NCBI GenBank assembly: GCA_943787185.1
Contig: CALSLL010000003.1
Span: 62,001-126,000, forward strand
Direction: 5' to 3'
Source of the DNA: UBA10349 sp003485905
Lineage (GTDB): Bacteria > Pseudomonadota > Gammaproteobacteria > Arenicellales > Arenicellaceae
Length of the DNA: 64,000 nt
Under the pieces are notes generated by a model that saw nothing but the letters and a program-made list of their open reading frames with translations, had not been told where the DNA came from and ran no database searches. Below are positions 44,522 through 54,549 of the stretch, in pieces. Made by a program: the position numbers and the translations under genes. Within the stretch, counting starts at the first letter, position 1. Each line of letters opens with the position of its first letter.

Positions 44522-45308
44522 TAAGATTACACCTGTCATTCTCACCTTAGATGAAGAGCTTAATATTGGTCGCTGCCTAGAGCAACTTAGATGGGCAAAC
44601 ACAATTGTAGTGTTGGATAGTGGCTCAAAAGACAATACCGAAAATATTTGCGCACAATACCCAAACGTACACTTCTTTACTCAGCTTTTTAAAAATCATG
44701 CTCACCAATGGAGTACGGCAGTACAACACCCAAAGGTGAACACTGAATGGGTGTTGACCCTTGATGCGGACTACATATTAAATAGTGCCTTTGTAACTGA
44801 ACTTAGTTCACTTGATCCCAGCTTGGGAACCGCTGCATACGAAGTCAACTTTACTTACTGTATAAACGGGCATGCTCTTACAAAATGCCTGTATCCATCT
44901 AGAATCGTTTTAGCCCGCGTAAAATCCCTAAGTTTTTATTTGGACGGCCACACACAAAGACAAAAAGTATCTGGGCATATAGATACATTAATGAATAATA
45001 TTCAGCATGACGATCGAAAGACCGAGTCACAATGGCGGCAGAGCCAATTAAAATATGCTGAACTCGAAGCGAAAAAGCTCATTGAATCCAAAATGATTGA
45101 ATTATCCTGGAGCGCGATTTCTCGAAAATATCTTATATTTACGCCCTATTTAATCTACATTTACTTAGGGCTAATAAAAGGTTTATGGTTTGCTGGACCG
45201 AATGCTAGGCTCTATATCCAGCAACGTGTTTTTTTTGAGCGCTTACTACAGCAATCACTAGTATCAGCCAGAAAATCTAAAACTAAGACTACTAACAAAC
45301 GAATTTAG
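44514..45308 (+). CDS. family 2 glycosyltransferase, WaaE-like
   Basis: 264 residues from ATG 44514, which lies inside the last codons of maf; an upstream in-frame start at 44487 is less likely. The GT-A fold is shown by VILTLDEELNIGRCLEQL, IVVLDSGSKDNT, the acidic metal site in WVLTLDADYIL, and HGLALT-type acceptor region (YCINGHALTKCLYP). The last part has hydrophobic segments (YLIFTPYLIYIYLGLIKGL) that could anchor it to the inner membrane. It probably transfers a sugar to lipid A core or another envelope glycan; the acceptor is unknown. Confidence 0.83.
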   Translation: MLDKITPVILTLDEELNIGRCLEQLRWANTIVVLDSGSKDNTENICAQYPNVHFFTQLFKNHAHQWSTAVQHPKVNTEWVLTLDADYILNSAFVTELSSLDPSLGTAAYEVNFTYCINGHALTKCLYPSRIVLARVKSLSFYLDGHTQRQKVSGHIDTLMNNIQHDDRKTESQWRQSQLKYAELEAKKLIESKMIELSWSAISRKYLIFTPYLIYIYLGLIKGLWFAGPNARLYIQQRVFFERLLQQSLVSARKSKTKTTNKRI

Positions 45309-45326
45309 CCCAAACGGAGAGCCGCA

Positions 45327-46325
45327 TTGGAAAACGAACCATCTAGCAGTAACAATCAAGCAAGCAATTTCAGTATGGATCAGGATCTTCTAGGTGAAAT
45401 AGCCAAAGACTACATAAAAGAGAAACGTAATAAACGACGCTGGGGAGTGTTTTTTAAAGTAGCTTTTTTAGTGTATCTACTCGCTCTGTTGGTGGTTATA
45501 TCTCGCCAAAGTAGCGGCTTAACGCCTAGTGGTGAATATACTGCAATGGTTAGTCTAGCTGGGCTAATCGCACCAGAAACCAATGCTAGCGCATCAGTAG
45601 TGCTAAAAGGGTTACGCAATGCCTATGAATCAGACGCCAAAGGTATAATTCTTTACGTCAACAGCCCTGGCGGCACTGTCGCGCAGTCAGCAGCTATCCA
45701 TGATGGCATCTTGCGGCTCAAGGAAGAATTTCCAGACACACCGATATATACAGCTGTCGCGGATATGTGCGCCTCAGGGGGTTATTATGCTGCTGTAGCA
45801 ACACAGAATATTTATGCCCAACGTAGCAGTATCGTGGGCTCGATCGGCGTGTTGATGGATATGTACGGGTTTAGTGGGGCCTTGGATAAGCTGGGTGTTG
45901 AAAGGCGATTGCTAACTGCCGGCTCAAATAAAGGCATGCTCGACCCATTTTCCCCTGAAAACCCTGAACATAACGCGCATGCACAAAGTATATTGGACGA
46001 AATGCACCAACAATTTATTGCGGTCGTACAAGCCGGACGAGGAAGCAGGTTAGCCAACGATCCAGATATTTTCAGCGGATTGTACTGGACAGGTAGTCAA
46101 GCAGTTGAGCTAGGCCTGATAGATGATTTTTTTACTCCAAGCCAAATAGCCCGAGATATTATTGGTGCCGAGGAACTAGTTGATTTCACATTACAGCCAA
46201 CCCTATGGGAACAACTTAGTAGTCAATTTGGAGTACTTACCTCACTCCTTGGTTTCTCTAACAATACATCGGTAACACTACGCGGAATGCCTATGTATCT
46301 CCCGGCAGGAGCGAGCCCCTTATAA
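45327..46325 (+). CDS. sppA: SppA-type signal-peptide peptidase (S49 family)
   Basis: 332 residues from TTG 45327 with GGAG before it. A cytoplasmic basic start is followed by one transmembrane helix (FFKVAFLVYLLALLVVIS), then the S49 fold: YVNSPGGTVAQSAA, the nucleophile Ser in ADMCASGGYYAAVA, and the Lys general base in AGSNKGMLDPF. It degrades cleaved signal peptides in the inner membrane and periplasm. Single-domain length, like the half-size SppA proteins of many gammaproteobacteria. Its position after maf is conserved in Pseudomonas-type genomes. Confidence 0.87.
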   Translation: MENEPSSSNNQASNFSMDQDLLGEIAKDYIKEKRNKRRWGVFFKVAFLVYLLALLVVISRQSSGLTPSGEYTAMVSLAGLIAPETNASASVVLKGLRNAYESDAKGIILYVNSPGGTVAQSAAIHDGILRLKEEFPDTPIYTAVADMCASGGYYAAVATQNIYAQRSSIVGSIGVLMDMYGFSGALDKLGVERRLLTAGSNKGMLDPFSPENPEHNAHAQSILDEMHQQFIAVVQAGRGSRLANDPDIFSGLYWTGSQAVELGLIDDFFTPSQIARDIIGAEELVDFTLQPTLWEQLSSQFGVLTSLLGFSNNTSVTLRGMPMYLPAGASPL

Positions 46326-46381
46326 TAAACTTAAATCAGAAGGAAAATCCTGCAGGGCCAGCTAGGTATTGAACAAGTGAA

Positions 46382-46747
46382 CTACTTTCCCGGTACCAAT
46401 TTATAATTTAAGTCATCGAGAACAACCTTCCCACCGTCTTCGTAAACGCTTAATCCTGGTAGCGGTTCACCGAAACAAGGACCGCCTGCACACGCGCCAC
46501 TATCTGGGGCATAAGTTGCACCGTGAGCTGCACAAATAAGTAATTCTCCGCTGGCATCGAACACATTACCCGGCCTAATATCCAATGGAATGCCCAAGTG
46601 GGAGCATTGATTTAGGTAAGCATAGACCGTGCCTTGATAACGAATAGCGAATGCGGGTTTACGCTCGCCGTTTTGTTCGACGGTGAAACGAATTCCTAAA
46701 CCACTATCGTGTAAATCTACTGACCTACCTAATATTTGTGCGCTCAT
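46382..46747 (-). CDS. Rieske [2Fe-2S] domain protein
   Basis: 121 residues from ATG 46747, preceded by AAGGAGA about 12 bp upstream; longer frames run into the gph-like gene. The cluster ligands are CSHLGI and CAAHGATY, with the spacing of a Rieske ferredoxin; the second Cys-rich loop GACAGGPCFGEPL follows. No transmembrane helix, so it is a small soluble electron carrier. In Pseudomonas and relatives it follows the HAD gene downstream of rluC, as here. The partner oxygenase or reductase is not visible. Confidence 0.83.
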   Translation of the reverse strand: MSAQILGRSVDLHDSGLGIRFTVEQNGERKPAFAIRYQGTVYAYLNQCSHLGIPLDIRPGNVFDASGELLICAAHGATYAPDSGACAGGPCFGEPLPGLSVYEDGGKVVLDDLNYKLVPGK

Positions 46748-46764
46748 AGACCGAATGACTCTCC

Positions 46765-47427
46765 TTAAACTACTCGCTCGTTTAGCCATTCTGCCGCGTC
46801 GCTAAAGCTATCTACAATGGCTACAGGTCGAGATTGTAAGAGTTTCTCCTTGCTATGGGCTCCTTGAGTAAGTCCAAGCCCATCAACTCTAGCTGAGGCA
46901 GCCATATCCAGATCAAAGGTAGTATTGCCGACCATAATTGCTTGTTCAGGATCCATGCCGGTCTCGTTTAATATTTCGATGATCATTTGCGGGTGTGGCT
47001 TAGAAAAGCATTCGTCTGCACAACGGGTGGTAACAAAGTGATGATGCATCGAATGCTTGGTTAGTTCACGATCTAGTCCGGCACGTGATTTACCTGTGGC
47101 AATGGCTATTAATACCTGATCTCGGCGGGTGTCTTCAAGCCATTTCAATACACCAGAAAATAAATTGTGCGCGGTGGTATTTCGATGCACAAACTCCTGC
47201 CTGTAATGACCTGCGACCCGATCAGCATCACTTTTGTCAGCATCAGGAAATAGGATAGCAAAACCTTCATACAAGCCCAAACCGATGACCTGTTTGGCTT
47301 CTTCCTCTGAAGGCATTTTCAAACCTGCCGAAATTGCTGATTGCTGTAAACTTGAAACGATCCTAGCGGTTGAATCCATTAGGGTTCCATCCCAATCAAA
47401 AATAACTAACTCATAACGGTTATTCAT
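46765..47427 (-). CDS. HAD-superfamily phosphatase, Gph-like
   Basis: 220 residues. HAD motifs: FDWDGTLMDSTARI (nucleophile Asp), a later Ser/Thr-Gly (IAIATGKSRAGLD), and MVGNTTFDLDMAASA for the acidic pair. It resembles phosphoglycolate phosphatase and its relatives in the HAD-IA group but specificity is open. The gene overlaps rluC by 4 bp (ATGA) and runs into the Rieske gene, so rluC-HAD-Rieske is an operon, as in many gammaproteobacteria. Confidence 0.86.
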   Translation of the reverse strand: MNNRYELVIFDWDGTLMDSTARIVSSLQQSAISAGLKMPSEEEAKQVIGLGLYEGFAILFPDADKSDADRVAGHYRQEFVHRNTTAHNLFSGVLKWLEDTRRDQVLIAIATGKSRAGLDRELTKHSMHHHFVTTRCADECFSKPHPQMIIEILNETGMDPEQAIMVGNTTFDLDMAASARVDGLGLTQGAHSKEKLLQSRPVAIVDSFSDAAEWLNERVV

Positions 47428-48410
47428 ATAGTATCATTTAGCGCTTGCAATACACGATCAAGATCATCAGGGATTCCTGCTTCAAGTTGTAGCAACTTGC
47501 CGTTATCTGGCAAATTAAACTCTAATCTATAAGCGTGCAGAAATAATCGATTTAAGCCAACTTCTGACATTTTACGATTAAACCGTTTATCCCCGTATTT
47601 ACTATCACCGGCTACAGCGCAACCCATCGATTGGGCATGTACACGAACCTGATGGGTACGGCCTGTATGTAAATCCACCTCGCACAAGGTAGTCAATTTA
47701 GCAGGCCATGATACAGGCCGAAAAGTAGAGGCTGCTGCAACCCCTTCTGGGTGTACTACTACAATACGTTCACCATCATGTTTTCCTTGGCGATAGAGTT
47801 TATGCTCAATTTTTATATTCTTCTCAACCTGGCCCTTAAGCAGCGCTAAATAGCACTTACTAATCCCAGAATTAGAATTAGTTTTTTGTTTAAATAATTC
47901 ATTTAAATATCTGTTATATAAACATTTTTTAGAAATCAATAGTAGCCCGGATGTCTCCCGGTCAAGCCTATGGCATAACTCCAAGTTAGTACCTGCAGGA
48001 TGAATCTTTCGGAGCAACTCGATCAAACCATAGGCAATCCCGCTGCCTGCATGTACAGCGAGACCAGTTGGCTTGTTAATCGCCAATAAGCCATCATCTT
48101 CATAGATAACACGATCCAGCAAATATCCGTGCTTAACAATCGCAGAATCTGGAACTTCCCCAGCTTCCAACATTACTACCGGTGGAATACGTAAAAGATC
48201 GCCCTTCTCGAGCCGCCTGGTTGGCTTCACCCTACCCTTATTGACTCTAACCTCTCCATTACGAATCATTCTGTAGATGCGTGACCTGGGCACGCCTTTT
48301 AGAACCCGCAACAAGTAGTTATCTACGCGCTGCTGGTCCGCGTTCTCTTCAATTTCAACGATACGAACGTCCTTGTTGGTAGTTTTGCTAGCTGTATTTG
48401 GTCTACTCAT
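47424..48410 (-). CDS. rluC: 23S rRNA pseudouridine synthase RluC
   Basis: 328 residues. An N-terminal S4 RNA-binding domain (VDNYLLRVLKGVPRSRIYRM, IRNGEVRVNKGRVKP) is followed by the RsuA/RluA catalytic domain with the catalytic Asp in CHRLDRETSGLLLI and RTHQVRVHAQSMGCAVAGD. RluC modifies U955, U2504 and U2580 of 23S rRNA in E. coli. Its place divergent from rne supports this name over other RluA-type paralogs. The next gene overlaps by 4 bp. Confidence 0.9.
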   Translation of the reverse strand: MSRPNTASKTTNKDVRIVEIEENADQQRVDNYLLRVLKGVPRSRIYRMIRNGEVRVNKGRVKPTRRLEKGDLLRIPPVVMLEAGEVPDSAIVKHGYLLDRVIYEDDGLLAINKPTGLAVHAGSGIAYGLIELLRKIHPAGTNLELCHRLDRETSGLLLISKKCLYNRYLNELFKQKTNSNSGISKCYLALLKGQVEKNIKIEHKLYRQGKHDGERIVVVHPEGVAAASTFRPVSWPAKLTTLCEVDLHTGRTHQVRVHAQSMGCAVAGDSKYGDKRFNRKMSEVGLNRLFLHAYRLEFNLPDNGKLLQLEAGIPDDLDRVLQALNDTI

Positions 48411-49527
48411 TGGCGCGGATGATACCGCAAGCAGGACACTCAGCTAAAGGTTTAAACAATTGCTATGTCACGATAGAGCTTTTTTCTGGTTTTTATCAAA
48501 CTTAAAGTACCTGAACTTATAACAAATTGGTTGGAACCTAGAAGGTTATCCAAAGAGAACCCTGAACTTTGATCAGTAACATTAACAACATGTAGTTTGC
48601 TACTAGCTAGACTCACTGATATAGTGCGACCGCAGTATCGAAATAGGTACTGGCAAGGATTTCTAGATAGTGCTTTAAGCATTATCTTTCGAAGCCCGCA
48701 GGAAAAAGATTCACCCTCACCATATATTTTTAAAACCCGGTACAAATATTTAAGGGTTTGGTTTTGAGGTAAAGTAGATTCGTTCTACAGTGAAGCTTTT
48801 CTGGCTTGCTTGGTTGTACTAGTGGTTAATAAACGAACCATTAATAGGTAAAACTATAGGTAGAACCATAAAAAAGTAACACCAGACTAATAGCTTCCTA
48901 CCTGAATTGGAGCACGCTTAAGTGCCCAACCGATACGGATTCAGGGTGTATCAAAAACTGCTGGCTCGATAAAACGTTTCTGGTAAGAAACAGGCTTAAT
49001 ATAGATTTTAGCTTAGATTTCACTTTAGATTTTTAAACTAGAACTGCAGTTAGCTCGGATATCACGCAAGGTTTTAACTATAAGTTTTAACTATAAGTTT
49101 TAACCGCTATAGATCAGGTAACAGCCGATCACAGTGTGATGACTGAATTGGGATTGTAGAAAAGTCTTAACTAAATAGCGCATTGGTGCGCATTAGCCTA
49201 AACAAAACCAAGGCGTTAGCTGTATTACTAGTTAAATCTAGGTATTTATAGTTAGCGTGGTATTCGCCCAATACCACTGGTTTATCTTACCCCAAACAAT
49301 TGGGCAAAACCGGTGTACCGGATTTATGACATACGGTCGTAATTGACAGGTACATTCAAAACCGGAAATCCTTCCTAAACCTATTCATACTTGCATTGAA
49401 CACTGCGTTTGCGTCGTGTGGAATTTCCCGCCCGATAAAAGCAACGTAGATAATGAACAGATTTAAGCGTACGCCTGACTAAGGTAAATACCAGAGGCTT
49501 ACGCGATTAGGTCAATAGGAATATATA
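48411..49527. other. long intergenic region between divergent rluC and rne
   Basis: 1117 bp, about twice the E. coli gap as I recall it. It probably holds the rne promoter and the long 5' leader through which RNase E controls its own mRNA, known in E. coli. No convincing gene. AT-rich direct repeats occur (see 49071). A TTGACA at 49343-49348 has no clear -10 at the proper distance. Specific leader hairpins could not be folded by eye. Confidence 0.6.
49071..49104. repeat. 13-bp tandem repeat in the rne leader region
   Basis: GTTTTAACTATAA occurs twice in tandem (49071-49083, 49084-49096), then GTTTTAAC again. Just upstream (about 49000-49034) TTAGATTT-like words repeat three times. These may be slippage products in AT-rich DNA or protein-binding sites; nothing known fits. 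Confidence 0.6.
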
Positions 49528-52212
49528 ATGAAAAGAATGTTATTTAATGCGACTCAACCGGAAGAGTTGCGTGTTGCCATCGTAGATGGCCAAAAGCTCC
49601 TCGATTTGGATACTGAGGCATCGAGCAATCAATTTAAAAAAGGCAATATTTATAAAGCGCGAGTTACTCGTGTTGAACCAAGTTTGGAAGCTGCATTTGT
49701 AGAATACGGTGCCGACAAACAAGGGTTTTTGCCGTTAAAGGAAATCTCGAAAGTCTATTTTGATAATTACTCATCCAAAACGCCAATGTCTCAGGTACGT
49801 ATTAAAGACGTACTTAAAGAAGGAAAAGAGCTGGTAGTTCAAGTTGAAAAAGACGAACGTGGCAACAAAGGTGCCGCACTCACAACTTTTATAAGCTTAG
49901 CGGGCCGTTATTTGGTGTTAATGCCAAACAACCCGAAAGGTGGCGGTATTTCACGTCGCATAGAAGGCGATGAGCGCACTGACCTCCGGGATGCTCTAAA
50001 AGACATCGAAGCACCCAAGGAGCATGCACTGATTGCCCGTACTGCTGGAATTGGTAAATCAACTGAAGAACTGCAATGGGACTTAGATTACCTGCTCCGG
50101 TTATGGGAAGCGATTGATGGAGCTACTGATAAAAAAGCACCTTACCTTATCTTTCAAGAATCTAATCTTGTCGTACGTGCTATTCGCGATTATCTAAGAA
50201 CGGATATTACGGAAATACTTATTGACGACCCTGAAATCTTTGAACGTGCAACTCGTTTTATGAATCAGGTAATGCCACATAATTTGGTTAAGTTAAAACT
50301 TTATGAAGACACTATCCCCCTATTCTCTCGATATCAGGTCGAAAACCAAATCGAATCTGCGTACGCCAGAGAAGTAACGTTAACGTCGGGTGGAGCGCTT
50401 GTTATTGATCATACAGAAGCTCTAATATCGATTGACGTTAACTCGGCTAGGGCTACAAAAGGATCAGACATCGAGGATACCGCTTTGCGTACGAACCTTG
50501 AAGCTGCCGAGGAAGTTGCACGCCAACTTAGAATTCGAGATTTGGGTGGTCTGATTGTTATCGATTTCATCGATATGATGCAGAACAAAAATCAAAGGGC
50601 AGTTGAAAAGCGCATTCAAGATAGTATGAAAATGGATCGTGCCCGCGTTCAATTTGGAAGAATATCAAAATTCGGTTTGTTGGAAATGTCTCGTCAAAGA
50701 CTAAGATCGTCAATTAGTGAAGCTAATTACTACTCTTGCCCGCGCTGCGAAGGCACTGGCAGCATTCGAACGGTTGGATCTTCAACATTAAATATTTTAC
50801 GAATTCTTGAAGAGGAGGCGCTTAAGGAAAATACCGAAGCAATTATTGCGCATTTACCTCTTAAAACCGCTACGTATTTATTAAATGAGAAGCGCCACGA
50901 GGTAAGCATGATCGAGAACAGATTAGGCACACAAATCACCATCGTGCCTACAAATGATCTTGATACGCCTCATTTTCGACTGCAGCGCCTACGTGGAGAA
51001 GATCTGATTAATCTTCCAGACCTCCCAAGCTATAAGCAGGAAATAGCTGCTGAAGTCGAAGAAAAACGAGGTCGTCAACCAGTAAGGCCTAAAAAGCCCG
51101 CTCTAAAAAAAGGTCAGGTAGAACAAGCAGCCGTAGGCATAGATTCAGTTAAAGTTGATGCACCAATGCCACAACGCAAAATCGCCAAATCCCCGGGGTT
51201 AATTGGCGGATTCTTCAAAAAATTATTCGGTGATGATGTCGCTGAAGAGAAAAAAGAAGAGGCAAAACCTAAACGCAACACTCGAAGTCGAAGCGGCAAA
51301 GACAATCGCAATGATAGTCGAGGGAAACGCGGAGGTAATCGTGGTGGTCGCTCACGCGATCGTAATGACAATCAGAATCGTCGAGCTGACAACAAGCAAA
51401 ATGATAACCAGCAAAAAGATGGCAAAGAGAGTCGTGGCAAACGTAATCCACAGGGTGAAGGAAACAAACCTACCCGGAATCGTCGCACAGACAATCGAAA
51501 TAAACCCCGACAATCGGCGAACGAGGCTGGCGGAGAGAATAAATCACCAAATCGTAATCGATCAAGAAATCGAAATACTAAGAAGCCTGAAAATATCAGC
51601 CAAGGGAACGAAGCTGACGTTCAAATAAATGAAAGTTCGAGCGTAGCCGCAACAAAAGCTCCTGTTTCAAAAGCTGCAGTGGTGCCTGCAAAGATAGACC
51701 CTGCTGCAATTGCTCCAGAAATAAAGCAAGCGCAAAATACTGAGGCACAAACTGAGAAGAAGCCAGTACCTAGACGACGCAGAAAGCCGGTGGAACCAGC
51801 AGGCAGCTCAGTGGAAACTAATACTGCCTCTAAACCAACCGAGACAAAGCCTTCTGAAAGGAAGCCTAAAGTTGATGCACAAGTCGAAACTACAGTTGAA
51901 AGTAAGCCTGCTTCAAAACCTGCGGCTAAATCTTCAGCGAAAACTAAGCCTGCGAACGAATCTGTAGGCAAATCCGAAAGTAAACCGGCAGACAAACCAA
52001 AAACGACACGACCCCGTAAAAAGCCTGCAGCTAAACTTGTTCAGGTTGAAACATCAGGTGCTGCGCCGATAGCGGTATCCAAGCCTGCAGAAACAGCTAA
52101 GGTAGCGCCTGCTGCTGAGAATCAAAAAGTGGTTCGTAAAAAGCGTGCTGCACCGAAGAAACAAGCACCGCTTCAACAAGTAGAAACCAAACCTTCTGCC
52201 AAAGAAGAATAA
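49528..52212 (+). CDS. rne: ribonuclease E
   Basis: 894 residues. The catalytic half aligns residue for residue with E. coli at key positions: Asp303 in ISIDVNSARATKG, Asp346 in GGLIVIDFIDM, and the Zn-link Cys404 and Cys407 in CPRCEGTG. The S1 domain (GNIYKARVTRVEPSLEAAFV) is at about 38-120. The C-terminal half is disordered: an Arg/Asn-rich part (near 590-690) for RNA binding, and Lys/Ala/Pro-rich tail repeats thereafter, where degradosome partners bind in other bacteria. Endonuclease for mRNA decay and rRNA processing, anchored or tethered at the membrane. Likely self-regulated through its long leader. Confidence 0.95.
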   Translation: MKRMLFNATQPEELRVAIVDGQKLLDLDTEASSNQFKKGNIYKARVTRVEPSLEAAFVEYGADKQGFLPLKEISKVYFDNYSSKTPMSQVRIKDVLKEGKELVVQVEKDERGNKGAALTTFISLAGRYLVLMPNNPKGGGISRRIEGDERTDLRDALKDIEAPKEHALIARTAGIGKSTEELQWDLDYLLRLWEAIDGATDKKAPYLIFQESNLVVRAIRDYLRTDITEILIDDPEIFERATRFMNQVMPHNLVKLKLYEDTIPLFSRYQVENQIESAYAREVTLTSGGALVIDHTEALISIDVNSARATKGSDIEDTALRTNLEAAEEVARQLRIRDLGGLIVIDFIDMMQNKNQRAVEKRIQDSMKMDRARVQFGRISKFGLLEMSRQRLRSSISEANYYSCPRCEGTGSIRTVGSSTLNILRILEEEALKENTEAIIAHLPLKTATYLLNEKRHEVSMIENRLGTQITIVPTNDLDTPHFRLQRLRGEDLINLPDLPSYKQEIAAEVEEKRGRQPVRPKKPALKKGQVEQAAVGIDSVKVDAPMPQRKIAKSPGLIGGFFKKLFGDDVAEEKKEEAKPKRNTRSRSGKDNRNDSRGKRGGNRGGRSRDRNDNQNRRADNKQNDNQQKDGKESRGKRNPQGEGNKPTRNRRTDNRNKPRQSANEAGGENKSPNRNRSRNRNTKKPENISQGNEADVQINESSSVAATKAPVSKAAVVPAKIDPAAIAPEIKQAQNTEAQTEKKPVPRRRRKPVEPAGSSVETNTASKPTETKPSERKPKVDAQVETTVESKPASKPAAKSSAKTKPANESVGKSESKPADKPKTTRPRKKPAAKLVQVETSGAAPIAVSKPAETAKVAPAAENQKVVRKKRAAPKKQAPLQQVETKPSAKEE

Positions 52213-52244
52213 ACCGGCACTCTGCTACACTAGTAAAGAGAAGG

Positions 52245-52270
52245 AACGGGCCTTAGCGGCCCGTTTTTTT
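52245..52270 (+). terminator. rho-independent terminator of rne
   Basis: AACGGGCC (52245-52252) pairs with GGCCCGTT (52258-52265), loop TTAGC, followed by a run of seven T. Ends the rne transcript; rlmD converges from the right. Confidence 0.88.
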
Positions 52271-52303
52271 GTCTGCTAGGAAGTTCTGATTGGTTTACAG
52301 AGG

Positions 52304-53626
52304 TTACGCATCGAATACTGCAATTGATTCAACATGCGCGGTATGGGGAAACATATCGATCACCCCTGTTTGTGTAAACTTGTAACCATGAGTATTAACC
52401 AAAACATCAGCATCTCGTGCGAGTGTGGCAGGATTACAGGATACATATACAAGGCGTTTCGGGGCAAATTCGTTCATTCGCTTGCACATTTCAAAGGCAC
52501 CAGAACGTGGAGGGTCCAGTAAGACCTTATCGTAAGCGTTACCCGTCCATACATGCTGTGCATTTTCGACAAACAAATCGCCTACATGAAACGAGATATT
52601 ATCGAGTTGATTTCGCTCCGCATTCAATTTCGCACGGTTTATCAAGCCCAAATCAGCTTCCACACCCACTACAGTAGCTCCAGAGCGTGCTAACGGTAAC
52701 GTAAAGTTGCCCAAGCCGCAAAACAGGTCAAGTACTGTCTCGCCCGGTTTGGGGTCCAGAGTTTCGCAAGCCTGAGTTACTAGCGCCTCATTAATTGAGC
52801 CGTTAACCTGAATAAAGTCAGTAGCTTTAAATATCATCTCAGTATTGAAACCTTGATGACTATATATCAACTCAAGGCCTTCAGGTGGATACAAAGGGTG
52901 TATTGACTCAAGATTACTAGGCTGCAAATACAGAGCTACACCGGCGACTTCAGCGAATCGGCTTAGCAATACCAAATCTGCATCATTTAGTGGCTCCAAA
53001 TGCCTAAGAACCATTACTACACCATTGTCTCCTTGAGCCACTTCTACTTGAGGTATTCGTTTTCGGCTGGAAACTTGCTGGAGCACTTTTGCCAATTCTG
53101 GGATATGCATAGCAATATCGGGATGGAGAACTTCGCAATGATCCATCTGAGTTACAAAACTACTGTTTTTCTCTCGAAAGCCTACAAGAAGAGCGCCCTT
53201 TTTTTCGACATCACGCACACCCAGACGAGCTTTGCGCCGATAACCCCAGGTATCACGCTGCATTGGAGGAATCACTGTTTCTGCCTGAACATGTCCGATT
53301 TTTTCCAAATTCGAGATTAACTGTTCTTGTTTAGCATCTATTTGATCCTTACTGTCCAAATGCTGCAAACTACAGCCTCCACAAATTCCAAAATACTCAC
53401 ACTTCGGATTAATTCGATTTTCGGCGGCTTCTAGAACCTCGATGGTAGTGCCTAATCCAACGCCCTTCCGCCCCCGCAGAGGCTGATATAAAACTCGTTC
53501 GCCTGGCAATGCAAAATCAACAAAGGTAACTTTTCCATTGCTATCTCGCCCCACACCTCGCCCATCGTGAGATAAAGAATCTATTGAAATTTCAGCCGGT
53601 TCTCGACGTTTGTTTTTAGCGGACAT
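52304..53626 (-). CDS. rlmD: 23S rRNA (uracil-1939-C5)-methyltransferase RlmD
   Basis: 440 residues. A TRAM domain at the N-terminus (ISIDSLSHDGRGVGRDSNGK) is followed by the iron-sulfur Cys cluster CEYFGICGGCSLQHL, then the SAM fold (VLDLFCGLGNFTLPLARSG), LLDPPRSGAFEMC with a conserved Asp-Pro-Pro, and the catalytic Cys in YVSCNPATLARD. It methylates U1939 (E. coli numbering) in 23S rRNA. The length matches E. coli RlmD (433). Convergent with rne across a terminator. Confidence 0.93.
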   Translation of the reverse strand: MSAKNKRREPAEISIDSLSHDGRGVGRDSNGKVTFVDFALPGERVLYQPLRGRKGVGLGTTIEVLEAAENRINPKCEYFGICGGCSLQHLDSKDQIDAKQEQLISNLEKIGHVQAETVIPPMQRDTWGYRRKARLGVRDVEKKGALLVGFREKNSSFVTQMDHCEVLHPDIAMHIPELAKVLQQVSSRKRIPQVEVAQGDNGVVMVLRHLEPLNDADLVLLSRFAEVAGVALYLQPSNLESIHPLYPPEGLELIYSHQGFNTEMIFKATDFIQVNGSINEALVTQACETLDPKPGETVLDLFCGLGNFTLPLARSGATVVGVEADLGLINRAKLNAERNQLDNISFHVGDLFVENAQHVWTGNAYDKVLLDPPRSGAFEMCKRMNEFAPKRLVYVSCNPATLARDADVLVNTHGYKFTQTGVIDMFPHTAHVESIAVFDA

Positions 53627-53744
53627 CTAACATAGCAATTTTAGAATAGGATTGAACATTACGGCCGCGAATCGGCAAAAATAACAAAGAATGAGCGACC
53701 TAGATTAATTCAGTGTTTTGCTGGGTAAGATTGTAAATAGAAGC

Positions 53745-54527
53745 CTAATCAACTTTACTGCGCCATACGGCTAAGAATTCCTGTAAATGCGGTTCTGCAC
53801 CAGAGAGGGCATCCACAACAACCTCGGTTTCCTGATTAAACTCAGCAGCAGACAATAGGCCTTTCATGCGCTGCCAGTGTAAATACACTAAATAGGTATT
53901 TAATGCATCAGTTTCGCAATAATCGCGTATAGCCTTAATTTCACCATGTTGATATTGTTGCCAAACCTTCGATCCACTCATCCCCATTTTGCCAGGTAAG
54001 CCAAGCAGTACTGCAATCTCATCTAGAGGCGCAAAAGCACGGTTTTGATAACCCGCTAATACGTCCATAAGATCGGTGTGCCGTGCATGAAACCGTGAGA
54101 TATAGTTATTCCACTTAAAATCTCGATCATCATCTCCCTGGTCCCAGTAGCGTTCCGCGGTAACTCCGTTGATCAACCCTCGATGATGTAATACCGGCAA
54201 ATCAAATCCTGATCCGTTCCAGGTAACTAAAGTAGGCGTGAAGCGCTCAACACCATCGTAAAAACGCTGAATTATTTCCTTTTCGCTTGAGCTCTCCTCG
54301 CCCAATGTCCATACCTTAAATGTATTACTTGAGGTATTTCGGTATACGGCAGAGATGGCAACCACTTTTTGAACATGAGTCGGCAGAAAATCATTGCCGG
54401 TCTTTTCGCGCCGCAATCGAAACATCGCTTCGCCAATTTCGCTATCAGACAGACCGCTAAGATCATGCAATGCACGCCCACCAGCAACATCTGGAATGGT
54501 TTCGATATCAAACGCTAGGACGTTCAT
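53745..54527 (-). CDS. predicted 3'-5' exonuclease, PolB-like family
   Basis: 260 residues. DEDD exonuclease motifs: FDIETIP near the N-terminus (residues 6-12), TWNGSGFDLPVLHHR in the middle, and YCETDALNTYLVYL near the end. This is the stand-alone RNase H-like exonuclease family related to the DNA polymerase B proofreading domain (PF10108). Nucleic-acid substrate is not established. It lies 22 bp after cysM, same strand, so they may be co-transcribed. Soluble cytoplasmic protein. Confidence 0.85.
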   Translation of the reverse strand: MNVLAFDIETIPDVAGGRALHDLSGLSDSEIGEAMFRLRREKTGNDFLPTHVQKVVAISAVYRNTSSNTFKVWTLGEESSSEKEIIQRFYDGVERFTPTLVTWNGSGFDLPVLHHRGLINGVTAERYWDQGDDDRDFKWNNYISRFHARHTDLMDVLAGYQNRAFAPLDEIAVLLGLPGKMGMSGSKVWQQYQHGEIKAIRDYCETDALNTYLVYLHWQRMKGLLSAAEFNQETEVVVDALSGAEPHLQEFLAVWRSKVD

Positions 54528-54549
54528 TCATTAGTACTCGGCTTAGATT

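Noticed and set aside
48452..48745. 97-residue frame on the minus strand in the rluC-rne spacer.
   Set aside because: No domain, no good ribosome-binding site, and it sits where an rne leader is expected.
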